64,000 nucleotides of DNA from an uncultured Prevotellaceae bacterium (GCA_900318685.1 ONLL01000003.1:62001-126000); one strand, 5' to 3'. Counted from the stretch's first letter, positions 18,101 through 26,704 are shown. Notes: generated from the sequence alone by a model not told the origin. A program made the numbers and translations.

Positions 18101-20332
18101 ACCAGCGGCACGCAGTTTACGGCAGCCCTCGTTGGATATACCTTCAGCAGCATTGACAAGTGCTATGCCAAGGGTGATGTCAATGGCGTGATGTATGGTG
18201 GTGGCGTTGTCGGCGAGTTGGATGGCTCGGCTGCCTCCATCAGCAACAGCATCGCCTGCTGCAACACGCTCTCGCTGACGGCACAGTCATCGTGGGGAAG
18301 CCGTGTCATCGGTGGCTTTAAGAACGGTGCCGCAGAGCCCGGCAATACTAACTATGCCCTGAGCACCATGCAGGTGTCGCTGAACAATGTGCCCCAGACA
18401 AAAACCGACGACTCCGTAGAAGGAATTGCCAAAACAGAGGCTGAGCTGAAGTTGGCCAATACCTATATGGATATTGGCTGGGACTTCTCGGAAGTGTGGG
18501 GCATCGACGAAGGCGAAATATACCCCTACCTGCTGTGGGAGATAGACATCAACCCTGTAGCCGACATCAGCTTCGACAAGACCTCGCTGCTCATTGCTGT
18601 GGGTAAGAGTGAGACAATCAACGCTAGCATATTACCTTTGGGAGCTACCAATAAGCGACTGAACTGGATGAGTAGCAATACTGCTGTTGCCACAGTGGTT
18701 GACGGCGTAGTGACGGCCGTGGCAGTAGGTACGGCCACAATAACAGCCACCTCTACTGATGGCAGCAATATCAGTGCTACCTGTGCCGTGACGGTGACCG
18801 CCAATAAAGATGCAGCAATCGCCGAGTTGCAGGCTATTGTTGACCACGCTCAAGATCTTTATGACAACAGCACAGAGGGTGAGAACATAGGTGAGTATGC
18901 TGCTGGTGCTCGTGCCGAGCTGCTAGCTGTCATCAATAGTGTGAAAGCACGTATTTCGTCGACAATGAGCGATGAGGCTATCACGCAGTGCACAAATGAG
19001 ATTAATGCCGCCATAGAATTGTTTGAAAGCAAGAAGGTAACAGCAGGAGAAGATACCGACATTAGCCAGATTGCCAATACCATCTACATCGAACGCACTG
19101 AGGCAGCTGCCGGTCAGCAGATACAGCTCTCAGTGAAGATGAAGAACACAGTGGGCATACAGGGCTACCAGTTCGATATCTATCTGCCCAACGGCGTGAC
19201 AGTGGCTGAAGACGAGGATGGATTTGCACTGGCTGAGTTGAGTTACGCTCGCACTACGAAGAACAAGACGGACTATTTCCAATCCTCTACTACAAGTGAT
19301 GGTGGCCTGCGTGTGCTTTGCGGTTCGACAAAGGGCTACACCTTCAGCGGCAACGACGGCGAAGTGGCTATCATCACCCTGAACATAGCCCAAGACATAA
19401 ATGAGGGCGAGCATCCCATCGTTCTGAAGAACATTAAGTTGAGCGATACTAATTCTGTCCCGTATAGCACTGACTATGTGAAGTCCACACTCGTCATATC
19501 ATCTTATACCTTAGGCGATGTGAATGCCGATGGTTCAGTAGATGTGGCTGACTTCATCGCCATTGCCAACCACATTCTGGGTAATACTATTCCTGGATTT
19601 GTGGAGAAGGCTGCTGATGTGAATGAGGATAATTCCATCGATGTGGCCGACTTCATTGGTGTTGCCAATATGATATTGAGTCAACAAGTGGCAGGTAGCA
19701 GGCTGAAGGTCGCCCCGCGTGGTGAAAACAGTCTGTCAGTTTATGACGAGGCACTCGATGATGCCATCTACATTGAGCCTGTCGCCATCTTGCCTAATAA
19801 GCAGCAGGTGTTGTCTGTAAGGATGAAGAACACAGTTCCTGTTGCCGGCTTTGAGTTTACGGTGCAACTGCCCGAGGGCATGACTGTAGCCACTGATGCA
19901 GACGACATGAACATGATTGAGCTGAGCACTGAGCGCACAACAGCAAAGCATACTAATTACTTCGAATCTTCACAACTGGCCAATGGCATGCTGAAAGTGC
20001 TCTGCGGCACTTCCAGGAAAGACTCTAATACAGGGCTTCCCTACGCATTCATCGGTAATGATGGTGAGGTGGCTCGCATCACTGTAAATGTGGCAGGAGA
20101 CTTTGAGGCAGGTGCTTCTCCCGTGATAGTGAGAGACGCTGTACTTTCCTCTCCAGACGCACAGAAGAAGGAACTTCCTTCAATGGTGATGAGTGAGGCA
20201 ATTACAGGCATAAGTGTTATCGCTGACCAATCAGTTAATGCCAGTTACTACGATCTGCAGGGCCGCCGAGTGATACAGCCAGTTAAGAAGGGCTTATACA
20301 TTAATAACGGAAAGAAGGAGGTGATAAGATAA
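15164..20332 (+). CDS. Large secreted GLUG-repeat protein with Ig-like, cohesin-like and dockerin-like modules
   Basis: This 1,722-residue protein begins with a signal peptide (MKRFFSIGALFLCSLFAFAQ). Two large modules each open with GTEDDPY and are followed by many GLUG-type repeats (VGGLVG, YVGGVAG): about residues 25-640 and 707-1065. Then come a Big_2 Ig-like domain (about 1128-1214), a helical FIVAR-like segment (about 1215-1290), a cohesin-like beta module (about 1300-1445), a type I dockerin-like pair of Ca-binding repeats (DVNADGSVDVADF and DVNEDNSIDVADF, about 1447-1506), a second cohesin-like module (about 1524-1675) and a C-terminal tail YYDLQGRRV...KGLYI (about 1695-1722). It is probably a surface adhesin or scaffold. 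Bases in the first module are much more A/T-rich than later, suggesting a mosaic origin. Ligand unknown. Confidence 0.82.
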   Translation: MKRFFSIGALFLCSLFAFAQYSGSGNGTEDDPYLIYNENQLSQVSNFLNQEGVVFKLMKDLNLTNWIAENNPSQGWLPIGVESTPFKGKFYGNNHKITGLTINRTSTNNVGFFGYVTNATISDLTIEGTTITGTDNVGAMFGYISGSTVTNCHVVMTGETGVVGKRWIGGFAGNSSNTNYSTFSVNAYATNGLNDPGTSGIIGGFIGTVNGGEFSNGSAIGGVSNSGGYTGGLFGKARLITLNTINVKSDIAGKSYTGGIIGWCATGSLTNCVYEGSISGKQYVGGIVGSLETTTSSFESCFSKGKITATGDYCGGIVGVSQGACIEEMESCSHFGDISGQSYVGGLVGAVLNTVEAPTLHTYETRSSSNYSNSSHRNWYYETISTGSSVTKKLNNCTAIGNITGSTFVGGLIGSEITANGYSSSSHKTEDYFVFEGTTYIKYDPQVYYTYTRNTISLSLTNNFYSGTLQGTENVGGLVGYKSGGIIQNNYAYANIFGTSKVGGVVGQISADNIDNSYNTTTLKSNVTINGTVSATASAVGRIYGSTDNMNYTVIGALASAEGNRALTQTKVILQGVVQEVGDDLQNGTSIGPSLLKLKATYVSMGWNFDDNWNSLETECYPYKKYQAAPPIIKSDLVSQATSISGQSLNGGTVYLYYKDRDAVSTVCDGYNWTFDTEALQSGALVQIYADVEGMTPSYFTTTTVGYPGSGTEDDPYRIYTAEDLQGASNRGYYKLMNDIDLTQWINENSPTEGWPAIGRNSGEATYIDGDGHKVTGLWMNTTQNYNGLFSNFSAGQIKNLTVEVATGKKVKGGDYTGILIGRNANGRLVNCSVKGAVEGTGHVGGLVGYAENTTISAITADANITGTSYVGGVAGQAMNCTMTTCNAVTTIVSSGVNSNVGGLVGYAKDGSISKCSAQNNLTAANESNSVGGLVGYSETPVSLSFSTGSVAATGSDSYSGGLVGYALSPIENSYSTAHTSGTQFTAALVGYTFSSIDKCYAKGDVNGVMYGGGVVGELDGSAASISNSIACCNTLSLTAQSSWGSRVIGGFKNGAAEPGNTNYALSTMQVSLNNVPQTKTDDSVEGIAKTEAELKLANTYMDIGWDFSEVWGIDEGEIYPYLLWEIDINPVADISFDKTSLLIAVGKSETINASILPLGATNKRLNWMSSNTAVATVVDGVVTAVAVGTATITATSTDGSNISATCAVTVTANKDAAIAELQAIVDHAQDLYDNSTEGENIGEYAAGARAELLAVINSVKARISSTMSDEAITQCTNEINAAIELFESKKVTAGEDTDISQIANTIYIERTEAAAGQQIQLSVKMKNTVGIQGYQFDIYLPNGVTVAEDEDGFALAELSYARTTKNKTDYFQSSTTSDGGLRVLCGSTKGYTFSGNDGEVAIITLNIAQDINEGEHPIVLKNIKLSDTNSVPYSTDYVKSTLVISSYTLGDVNADGSVDVADFIAIANHILGNTIPGFVEKAADVNEDNSIDVADFIGVANMILSQQVAGSRLKVAPRGENSLSVYDEALDDAIYIEPVAILPNKQQVLSVRMKNTVPVAGFEFTVQLPEGMTVATDADDMNMIELSTERTTAKHTNYFESSQLANGMLKVLCGTSRKDSNTGLPYAFIGNDGEVARITVNVAGDFEAGASPVIVRDAVLSSPDAQKKELPSMVMSEAITGISVIADQSVNASYYDLQGRRVIQPVKKGLYINNGKKEVIR

Positions 20333-20334
20333 AT

Positions 20335-21066
20335 ATGAAAAGGCTGATTACCTTGTCGGCAGTATTGCTATGTTCTCTGCTGACTACATTTGCACAGCAT
20401 AAGGTGCCTACTGACCTCAACGCTCTTGACAATGCCATTTACATCGAGCCAGTTGTCGCATCGCCAGGTACGCAGCAAGTGCTATCGGTAAGGATGAAGA
20501 ACGCAGTAGCCGTCTCTGGATTCGAGTTCGTCCTGCAACTGCCTCAAGGCGTTAGCGTAGCTACTGATGAGGACGAGTTCCCGTTGGCAGAGTTGAGCAC
20601 TGCTCGAACTACTACAAAACGTACGAGCTACTTTGGGTCCTCACTGCAGGACGACGGGATGCTGAAAGTGCTCTGTGGCACTTCCAGCAAGGACCCGAGC
20701 ACCGGATTGCCTTATGCATTCAGTGGTAACGACGGCGAGGTGGCACGTATAACGGTGGATGTGGCATCCACCATGCCGTCTGGCCAGTATGCAATAGTGG
20801 TGAAAAACGCTATTCTGGCCTCGCCAAATGCGGTAAAGACTGTGATAGAGTCGGATGTCGAGAGTCTTCTGGAAGTAGACGGGCTATTGCCTGGCGATGC
20901 CAATGACGACGGAAATGTCACGATTGCCGATGCTGTGGCTGTGGTGAACTACATCCTCGGCAATCATTCGGATATCTTTGTCTTCGATGCAGCTAATATG
21001 GATGGTGACAGCGAGATTACCATCTCGGATGCCTTCGCCATTGTGAACATCATCTTGAATCAGTAA
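20335..21066 (+). CDS. Secreted cohesin-like plus dockerin-like protein
   Basis: This 243-residue protein has a signal peptide (about 1-21), a cohesin-like module (about 30-175) nearly repeating the two modules at the C-terminus of the preceding protein (IYIEPV, LSVRMKN, GFEF, GNDGEVARI), and a type I dockerin-like domain (about 182-243) with two Ca-binding loops, DANDDGNVTIADA and DMDGDSEITISDA-like. The gene starts 3 bases after the upstream stop codon, so the two are almost certainly one operon. It could bind the dockerin of the large protein or self-associate; this is inference from the modules. It lacks the DLQGRRV tail. Confidence 0.82.
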   Translation: MKRLITLSAVLLCSLLTTFAQHKVPTDLNALDNAIYIEPVVASPGTQQVLSVRMKNAVAVSGFEFVLQLPQGVSVATDEDEFPLAELSTARTTTKRTSYFGSSLQDDGMLKVLCGTSSKDPSTGLPYAFSGNDGEVARITVDVASTMPSGQYAIVVKNAILASPNAVKTVIESDVESLLEVDGLLPGDANDDGNVTIADAVAVVNYILGNHSDIFVFDAANMDGDSEITISDAFAIVNIILNQ

Positions 21067-21069
21067 GCC

Positions 21070-21188
21070 CCTACCTTTTCCCGTGAGGGGAGGAGGGGGG
21101 CAATAGTCTTTTATGACAAGATAAAGGTACCTGTCATGCTTTAATGATTTGCAGGCAGCGGCGAGGGGAGAGGAACCTTGTCGCTGCC
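21070..21188. repeat. GC-rich repeat and hairpin after cohesin gene
   Basis: A G-rich stretch (about 21084-21100) next to CCCCTACC at about 21068 resembles the other C/G-run repeats of the window. A 7-bp stem GGCAGCG (21154-21160)/CGCTGCC (21182-21188) follows and is trailed by a pyrimidine-rich run, so it may act as a weak terminator of the surface-protein operon. Confidence 0.35.
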
Positions 21189-21246
21189 TTCCTTCTCCGT
21201 TCATATCCCAAAAGTTCACGTAATTGTGAAGTTTTTCTTGTTTTTC

Positions 21247-21277
21247 TTTGGTAATACAAAAAAAATCCCTATCTTTG
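21247..21277 (+). promoter_or_regulatory. Promoter of higBA
   Basis: TTTG (21247-21250), 19 bases, TATCTTTG (21270-21277). The predicted start near 21284 leaves a very short leader of about a dozen bases before the toxin ATG at 21297. Confidence 0.7.
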
Positions 21278-21296
21278 CACCCACATTGATATTAGA

Positions 21297-21593
21297 ATGA
21301 AAATACTCTTTCCTGAAAAAGTAGAGGAGTTTGCCCGAAGCCACCCTGATGCAAAGGAGGCTTTGGAGCGGTGGAGTTTCATAGTCAGCAACGCAACATG
21401 GCGTAATCATGCTGAACTAAAACAAGATTATCCGTCTGCCGACTATGTTGGAAATAACCGCTATGTGTTTAACATCAAGGGCAACAACTACAGAACTATA
21501 ATGATGGTTGTGTTCTTTGCCGGCACAGCGGCTGTCAGATTTATTGGAACTCATGCAGAGTATGATAAGATAAAGGATATTAAAACGATATAG
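21297..21593 (+). CDS. higB: HigB-family mRNA interferase toxin
   Basis: This 98-residue protein is a RelE/HigB-fold toxin that cleaves translating mRNA. Family features are the ATWRNHAELKQDYPSADYV segment, the core YVFNIKGNNYRTIMMVVFF and the C-terminal FIGTHAEYDKI. The toxin precedes its antitoxin, the usual HigBA order, with a 4-base gap. It has its own promoter with a very short leader. Base composition is more A/T-rich than its neighbours, consistent with transfer. Confidence 0.9.
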   Translation: MKILFPEKVEEFARSHPDAKEALERWSFIVSNATWRNHAELKQDYPSADYVGNNRYVFNIKGNNYRTIMMVVFFAGTAAVRFIGTHAEYDKIKDIKTI

Positions 21594-21597
21594 CTCT

Positions 21598-21975
21598 ATG
21601 ACGATCAAAAACGAGAAAGAATATAAAGAGTTCGAGGCTCGGATGGAACAACTGATTCAGCGAGGAACGGAACTGGGCGATATGGAATTGCTGAGTGAGC
21701 AGGAAAAGGCTGAATTTATCCAGTTGAGCGATGCATTAGATGAGTATGGCAAGGCCTACCACCCACTGCCTGGTCAGATGAGTACGCTTCTGGCCGATGC
21801 CATTCTTGTCAAAGTGAAAGAGAAGGGACTGAAGCAGAAAGATGCAGCGAGGATGATTGGTATCAGCCAAACCACTTTCAGTGATTTGCTCCATCGTCGT
21901 CGCTCCTTGAGCTATGAAGTTGCTCGTAACCTTCATAAGATACTTGGTGTCCCCGCCGACATTGTCCTGGCATAG
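21598..21975 (+). CDS. higA: HigA-family antitoxin, XRE helix-turn-helix
   Basis: This 125-residue protein has an N-terminal helical part (about 1-60) and a C-terminal XRE-type helix-turn-helix (KQKDAARMIGISQTTFSDLLHRRRSLS, about 79-105). It neutralises the toxin and probably represses the shared promoter at 21247-21277. It follows higB after 4 bases. It is convergent with the ATPase gene ending at 22107, with a 131-base gap between. Confidence 0.9.
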   Translation: MTIKNEKEYKEFEARMEQLIQRGTELGDMELLSEQEKAEFIQLSDALDEYGKAYHPLPGQMSTLLADAILVKVKEKGLKQKDAARMIGISQTTFSDLLHRRRSLSYEVARNLHKILGVPADIVLA

Positions 21976-22106
21976 AATATCATAGATGTGCAGAAGGTGT
22001 TGAGTAACGAAAGTGGGTCGCTTTTGTCACGAACCCGGCTACTAGCGAGACTACATGTAGGCTCTTCCTCTGCAATGTCTGTTCCCGAGCCTCGAGAGAT
22101 ACATTC

Positions 22107-23249
22107 TTAATACACGGTTGCCAACCAGTTGGAGAAGAAATAGTCGTAGACACGGTAGCTGCCATCGTCATCCTGTGTCAGGATGTCGTTCTTCATCAAT
22201 AGCTTGACAGCTGCTTGTACAGAGCTGGCACTGGTGAGGTTGTATTTCTTGATGAATTTAGAAGAGGTGATGTTTTTGGCAATGCCCTCCTTGGCGATGG
22301 CCTGAAGCACAATCTTTTGTTTGGGAGGAATGTGTGCGAGCAGACTCTTGTAGCTGTCCTCCTGCGACAGGATGACGTTCTGTCGGGCCTCAGCAACCAT
22401 CTCCTCACTGCAATGCCCATCAGCAGGAGTCATCGCAAAGAGCTCGTTCATCAGCATCTGGACAAACCAGGTGTAGCCGTCGTACATGTTCCATACTGTT
22501 TCAAGCGCTTTACGCTCAACGGTCTTTCCCCTTTCTTCAAAAAGACTAGAAGCGAATTCGGCATAGGTGTCAAAAGGAATAGCTTCCAGTCCCATGCTTA
22601 TCGCGCTTTGATAGAAAGGTTTTGAGGGAGAACTGAACATTTGGCTCATTACATGGCGCTTGCTGCCGGCAAAGATGAACTGAGCCATTTGGCACCGCTG
22701 GATTTTAGTACGAAGAAGGGCCTCAACGTTTTTCTCTGTATACTCCTGGATCTGCTGAAACTCGTCGATGGCCACAATACAAGGCTTGTCGGCCTGGTCT
22801 AAGTAGTTGAAAATCTCGTCAAGCGTGGTCTGTGGCGACTGGATATCGCCAAGGCCTAAATCCAAACCTGGCAAGCCTGTGAGCGGGTCGAGTTTGAAAC
22901 CTACTCGCAGGGAGCTGACGACTTGAAAGAACTTCTCTTTCCAAGCCGTTGTCTTTGGCTTTAACTGCTCATAGATCTCCTTGCCCAACTCATAGACGAA
23001 TTCTGCCAATGAGGTCGTAGCATAGATGTCAACATAGAACACATGATAATGCTCCAGAATATCTGGCTGATTGAAAAAATGAAGAATCAGCCCTGACTTC
23101 CCTAGGCGCCGAGGAGAAATCAATGCCACTTGCCGACCATTCTCTATCTGCTTACGCAGGAACTCAGTTTCAGAAGCGCGGTCGCAGAAATACTTGTCTG
23201 ACAGGTATTTGCCGACCACGAAGGGGTTCTTTGCAATCCGGTCTTCCAT
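22107..23249 (-). CDS. Archaeal-type AAA ATPase with C-terminal winged helix
   Basis: This 380-residue ATPase belongs to the PF01637-like family common in Bacteroidales. The Walker A is SPRRLGKSGLI (about residues 45-55), the Walker B is CIVAIDEFQQI (about 157-167), and a winged-helix-like C-terminus follows (PPKQKIVLQAIAKEG ... KLLMKNDI). The N-terminal NPF...KYFCDRASETEFL is diagnostic of the group. It shares this layout with the paralogue at 37211-38341. The biological role is unknown. It lies convergent to higBA, and a -7 element TATCTTTG is at 23270-23277 on its strand. Confidence 0.8.
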   Translation of the reverse strand: MEDRIAKNPFVVGKYLSDKYFCDRASETEFLRKQIENGRQVALISPRRLGKSGLILHFFNQPDILEHYHVFYVDIYATTSLAEFVYELGKEIYEQLKPKTTAWKEKFFQVVSSLRVGFKLDPLTGLPGLDLGLGDIQSPQTTLDEIFNYLDQADKPCIVAIDEFQQIQEYTEKNVEALLRTKIQRCQMAQFIFAGSKRHVMSQMFSSPSKPFYQSAISMGLEAIPFDTYAEFASSLFEERGKTVERKALETVWNMYDGYTWFVQMLMNELFAMTPADGHCSEEMVAEARQNVILSQEDSYKSLLAHIPPKQKIVLQAIAKEGIAKNITSSKFIKKYNLTSASSVQAAVKLLMKNDILTQDDDGSYRVYDYFFSNWLATVY

Positions 23250-23269
23250 CTGTTCGTTGGTTTTTATTG

Positions 23270-23277
23270 CAAAGATA
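23270..23277 (-). promoter_or_regulatory. -7 element of AAA ATPase gene
   Basis: TATCTTTG on the minus strand, 20 bases upstream of the ATG at 23249. No matching TTTG was found at the expected distance. Confidence 0.4.
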
Positions 23278-23338
23278 ATAATTATCTTTATAATAAAACA
23301 TGCGTGTAGGTGATAATTAGCATAATTTAACTAGGTTG

Positions 23339-26300
23339 CTAATGCATCACTTTCCTGCCTTCGACGATGTAGACGTCTCGCTTGTGAAGGTTGCTCAGCA
23401 GGATATCTGGGTCTTGGGGACGCCCCTGCAGGTCGAACACAGAGGAACTGGGCGGCTGCGATCTGTTGACCTGAGGGGCTGAGATGGAGGTCTGCACTTC
23501 CTTCACCTCGTCCTCAGACATGAACGTGATGTCGCGGACAACGCTGGTGCCTGTGGTAGAGGTGCAGCCAAAGCAGATGGAGAAGGTGCCGTTGGTGTCG
23601 AGCACGAAGGAGGAATAGACAGGCAGGTAGGAAGTGAGGTCCCATACCACCATCTTTTCGTTGTTGCCAAGGTCAATGATGCGAGTGGCATTGACTGTGC
23701 CCACCCATGTGCCGTTGATGTACCACACGGCGCTATTGGCGAGGTCGGAGGAAACGTTCGTGGCGCGCACGCAGAAGAACGTATGGTTGGCCTGGACCTT
23801 ATAGTGGTTCCAGAAATCCCTCTTCAGCGACAGGGCCATGTTGTTCATGCCTGTGCCACAACGTAGGGTGATGGTGTTGGCAGCCTTCTGATAGCTGATA
23901 TTAGACTGGGCCACACGGTTCTGGTCGCCCGTCTGCCAGTCGGTGTTGTTGAATTGATAGGGTGTGCTGTTGTCATCCTTAGGAGGAAGGGGCTCCTTGT
24001 CGCTGATGATGATGGGTACGGCATCGTCGCTCTTAAGTGAGATGCGCAGCTCTGTCCCGTCATAGGCCACCCGTTTGTTGACCACATTGGAGAGGTCGAT
24101 ACCTCCGCCACGCTGCTCGCTGACTAGTACGAGGTCGAAGGTGCGCTGACGGTGCATGCCCTCGAACGAGCCATTGCGTGATCCGATGGTCAGCACCTGG
24201 GCTGCATCGTCCCATCGCATGCGGATGGTGGAATAGGCTCCTTGCTCATAGCGGTAGCTGTCGCCCTCGTCCTCGTAGAGCACGAACTCGCCATCGGCAC
24301 CAGGATAGATGCGAAGCTGAAGAGAGTCGCTGCGCTGCACATCGCGCGTGCTTTGTGCATTGTAGGCATAGGGCAGGATAGAGCCTGCCGACATGTAGAT
24401 GGGGATCATGCTTACATCGACCTCACGGGTGACATTCTTGCCGCCAGTCACCTGGGTGCCTGTCCAGAAGTCTACCCATGTTCCTTCAGGCAGATAGACT
24501 GAGCGTGACTTGGCGCCCTCTCTTACCACGGGTGCCACCAGCATCCTGCGGCCGAACATGAACTGCGAGGGCAGGTTGCGGCTTCGGGTGTCGTCAGGAT
24601 AGGCCATGTGCATGGCGTTCATCAGCGACAGACCGCTCTGATGTATGTCCCAGGCTGTGCTATAGATATAAGGCAGAAGATGATAGCGCAGGTTGATCCA
24701 CTGGTCGAGCAGGTCGAACCAAGGTGTGCCGGCCTCACCAAAGCGGTAGATGGCCTTGTCGATGCCTGAGCCATGTGAGCGCATCATCGCCGTAAACGTG
24801 GCAAACTGCAGCCAGCGGGCATAGAGCTCCTGATAGCGACGGTTGCCCACACCCTGGAAGTCACCGATGAAGAAGGCTCCGATGTCGGAGTTCCAGTTTG
24901 GACTGCCGCAGATGCTGTAGTTCAGGGCGGCAGGAATCTGCTTAGCCAGAGTCTCCCATGAAGCAGTCACATCGCCGCTCCAAACGTTGGCTCCCGTGCG
25001 CTGCAGGCCTGCATAGCTGCTGCGGGTGAGGATGCAAACTCGCTTGTCGCTTAGCTCCGGCTGCTGGCGATGATGATGGTAGATGCCTTCGACATGAGCC
25101 AAAGGGAAGGCGTTGCGCACCTGTCGCCACGTGCAGCCTAGCCCCACAACGAAGTCGAACGTCTGTTCCATCTCATTGCCTCCCTGATAGTGGTCTGGCT
25201 CGCTGGAGTCGAGCCAGTAGCCGTCCATGCCCTTCGAGATGATGTTCTTGTAGTAGGTCTCCCAGTAGTAGTCGCGGGCCTGTGAGTTGTAAGGATCGTA
25301 GACGGCCACACCGGCATTGCCTGGATAGGTAGTAGTCATGATCTTGTCGCCCTGCAGGATGAGCATATTGTTTGCCTTCATATAGGCATAGGCCTTGGTC
25401 TGAGGACCGAAGTTGGCCCAGGTGGAGATGATCATTCTGCCGTCCTGCCGATGGATGGAGTCGAGCATCTCCTGGTAGTTCTTGAAGTTGGGATTGAGGA
25501 ATTCCAGCGCATTCCAATGACCATTGTCACCCCAGTATTGCCAGTCCTGCACCACGCAGTCGATGGGCACGGCCAGGTCGCGATAACGGGTCATCACACC
25601 CATCGACTCGTCGGCACTCTGATAGCGCTCCTTGCTCTGGAAATAGCCGTAGGCCCACAGCGGAATCATGGGCACCTGACCTGTCAGCTGTCGCATGTTG
25701 GCTACCGACTGCTCGCCGCTGCCTGCCATGAAGAAATAGTCGACGCCATAGCCCACGGCCGACTCCATTCGGAGGGTATTGCTGGATTCGGAGTAGGTGG
25801 ATGGCGAGGCGTTGTTCCAGAATACAGAGTAGCCCTTGGTGGAATAGAAATAAGGTATCCATACTGACATGTTATTCTCAATCATGTAGTCATAGGTGGC
25901 ACCACGCTGGTTGAATCGGTTGTTCTGCAACTGTCCCAGACCGTAGATCTGCTCAGTGGAGGTCAGCGCGAACTGCGTACTCACCTTGTACGAATCGAAC
26001 GTGCCGTCCTTCCGGGGCGTGAGTGTCGTGCCATTGACCTTCTCGCTCAACAGCAGACTGGCATCGGGTGCATAGAATTTCATTTGTCCCGTCTGTCTGT
26101 TGATGTGCACTTCCACGCCTGCAGCCTTCAGCGAAAGGGTGATGGCGTCGATCTCTGTCCGTGTCACTTCCACATTCTGTTTCTCCAGCGTCACTGCCAG
26201 TTGCTGTCGAGGCACGTTGCTTCCAGCTTTGTATTTTCTCACGTTGACGATGTCAGGCGTAAAGAAAGCCACCTCCGTCACCACGTTCTTGATGGTGTCG

Positions 26301-26422
26301 CGATAGTCAGCCTTTCCATAGGGCTCGTCCTGCTCGGCGGCCATCATTTTTCCGCCCGTCGAAAATATTGGCATCACCTGCTGTGCCATGAGAAGTGAAA
26401 GAACCAAAAGAATACGTTTCAT
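23339..26422 (-). CDS. Glycoside hydrolase family 31 (alpha-xylosidase/alpha-glucosidase-like)
   Basis: This 1,027-residue secreted enzyme has a signal peptide (about 1-22), a GH31 N-terminal beta-domain, the catalytic barrel with nucleophile D405 in GYWLDSSEP and acid/base D484 in WSGDVTASWE, and a DUF5110-like domain (LRIYPGADGEFVLYEDEGDSY, about 700). An extra C-terminal beta-rich module (about 815-985) I do not recognise is followed by a tail VFDLQGR...VYIVEGRKV (about 1000-1027), a sorting-like motif shared with other proteins here. Retaining hydrolysis of alpha-glycosides is established for the family; the substrate (alpha-xylose on xyloglucan or alpha-glucose) is not decided by sequence. 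It is divergent from the GH127 gene. Confidence 0.88.
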   Translation of the reverse strand: MKRILLVLSLLMAQQVMPIFSTGGKMMAAEQDEPYGKADYRDTIKNVVTEVAFFTPDIVNVRKYKAGSNVPRQQLAVTLEKQNVEVTRTEIDAITLSLKAAGVEVHINRQTGQMKFYAPDASLLLSEKVNGTTLTPRKDGTFDSYKVSTQFALTSTEQIYGLGQLQNNRFNQRGATYDYMIENNMSVWIPYFYSTKGYSVFWNNASPSTYSESSNTLRMESAVGYGVDYFFMAGSGEQSVANMRQLTGQVPMIPLWAYGYFQSKERYQSADESMGVMTRYRDLAVPIDCVVQDWQYWGDNGHWNALEFLNPNFKNYQEMLDSIHRQDGRMIISTWANFGPQTKAYAYMKANNMLILQGDKIMTTTYPGNAGVAVYDPYNSQARDYYWETYYKNIISKGMDGYWLDSSEPDHYQGGNEMEQTFDFVVGLGCTWRQVRNAFPLAHVEGIYHHHRQQPELSDKRVCILTRSSYAGLQRTGANVWSGDVTASWETLAKQIPAALNYSICGSPNWNSDIGAFFIGDFQGVGNRRYQELYARWLQFATFTAMMRSHGSGIDKAIYRFGEAGTPWFDLLDQWINLRYHLLPYIYSTAWDIHQSGLSLMNAMHMAYPDDTRSRNLPSQFMFGRRMLVAPVVREGAKSRSVYLPEGTWVDFWTGTQVTGGKNVTREVDVSMIPIYMSAGSILPYAYNAQSTRDVQRSDSLQLRIYPGADGEFVLYEDEGDSYRYEQGAYSTIRMRWDDAAQVLTIGSRNGSFEGMHRQRTFDLVLVSEQRGGGIDLSNVVNKRVAYDGTELRISLKSDDAVPIIISDKEPLPPKDDNSTPYQFNNTDWQTGDQNRVAQSNISYQKAANTITLRCGTGMNNMALSLKRDFWNHYKVQANHTFFCVRATNVSSDLANSAVWYINGTWVGTVNATRIIDLGNNEKMVVWDLTSYLPVYSSFVLDTNGTFSICFGCTSTTGTSVVRDITFMSEDEVKEVQTSISAPQVNRSQPPSSSVFDLQGRPQDPDILLSNLHKRDVYIVEGRKVMH

Positions 26423-26456
26423 GTCAGTATGGGTCGTTTTAAGTTAATAATCGGAA

Positions 26457-26488
26457 CAAAAGTAGTGCTTTTTTCTGAAATAACCAAA
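26457..26488 (-). promoter_or_regulatory. Promoter of GH31 gene
   Basis: On the minus strand TTTG (26485-26488), 20 bases, TACTTTTG (26457-26464), 35 bases from the start codon. Confidence 0.7.
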
Positions 26489-26642
26489 ATCCATCGCGTT
26501 TTTTTGCGGTTTTCTGAGTATTTCGGAAATAATTCCTAGCTTTGAGACTTCGTCTCGAAGGTTCTTTTAGTCGCATTAGCTTGATAAAAGAAGCAAAGCC
26601 GAGCGGACTGCACCTTGAAAATGAAAATAAATGAGGATTTAT

Positions 26643-26674
26643 TTTGTATTTTCGCTCACTTATTCGTACCTTTG
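26643..26674 (+). promoter_or_regulatory. Promoter of GH127 gene
   Basis: TTTG (26643-26646), 20 bases, TACCTTTG (26667-26674), about 30 bases before the ATG at 26705. Divergent from the GH31 promoter about 160 bases away. A small hairpin GAGAC-TTC-GTCTC (26544-26556) sits between them. Confidence 0.7.
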
Positions 26675-26704
26675 CAGTCGAATTGCTAACTAATAATTGT
26701 GGAT

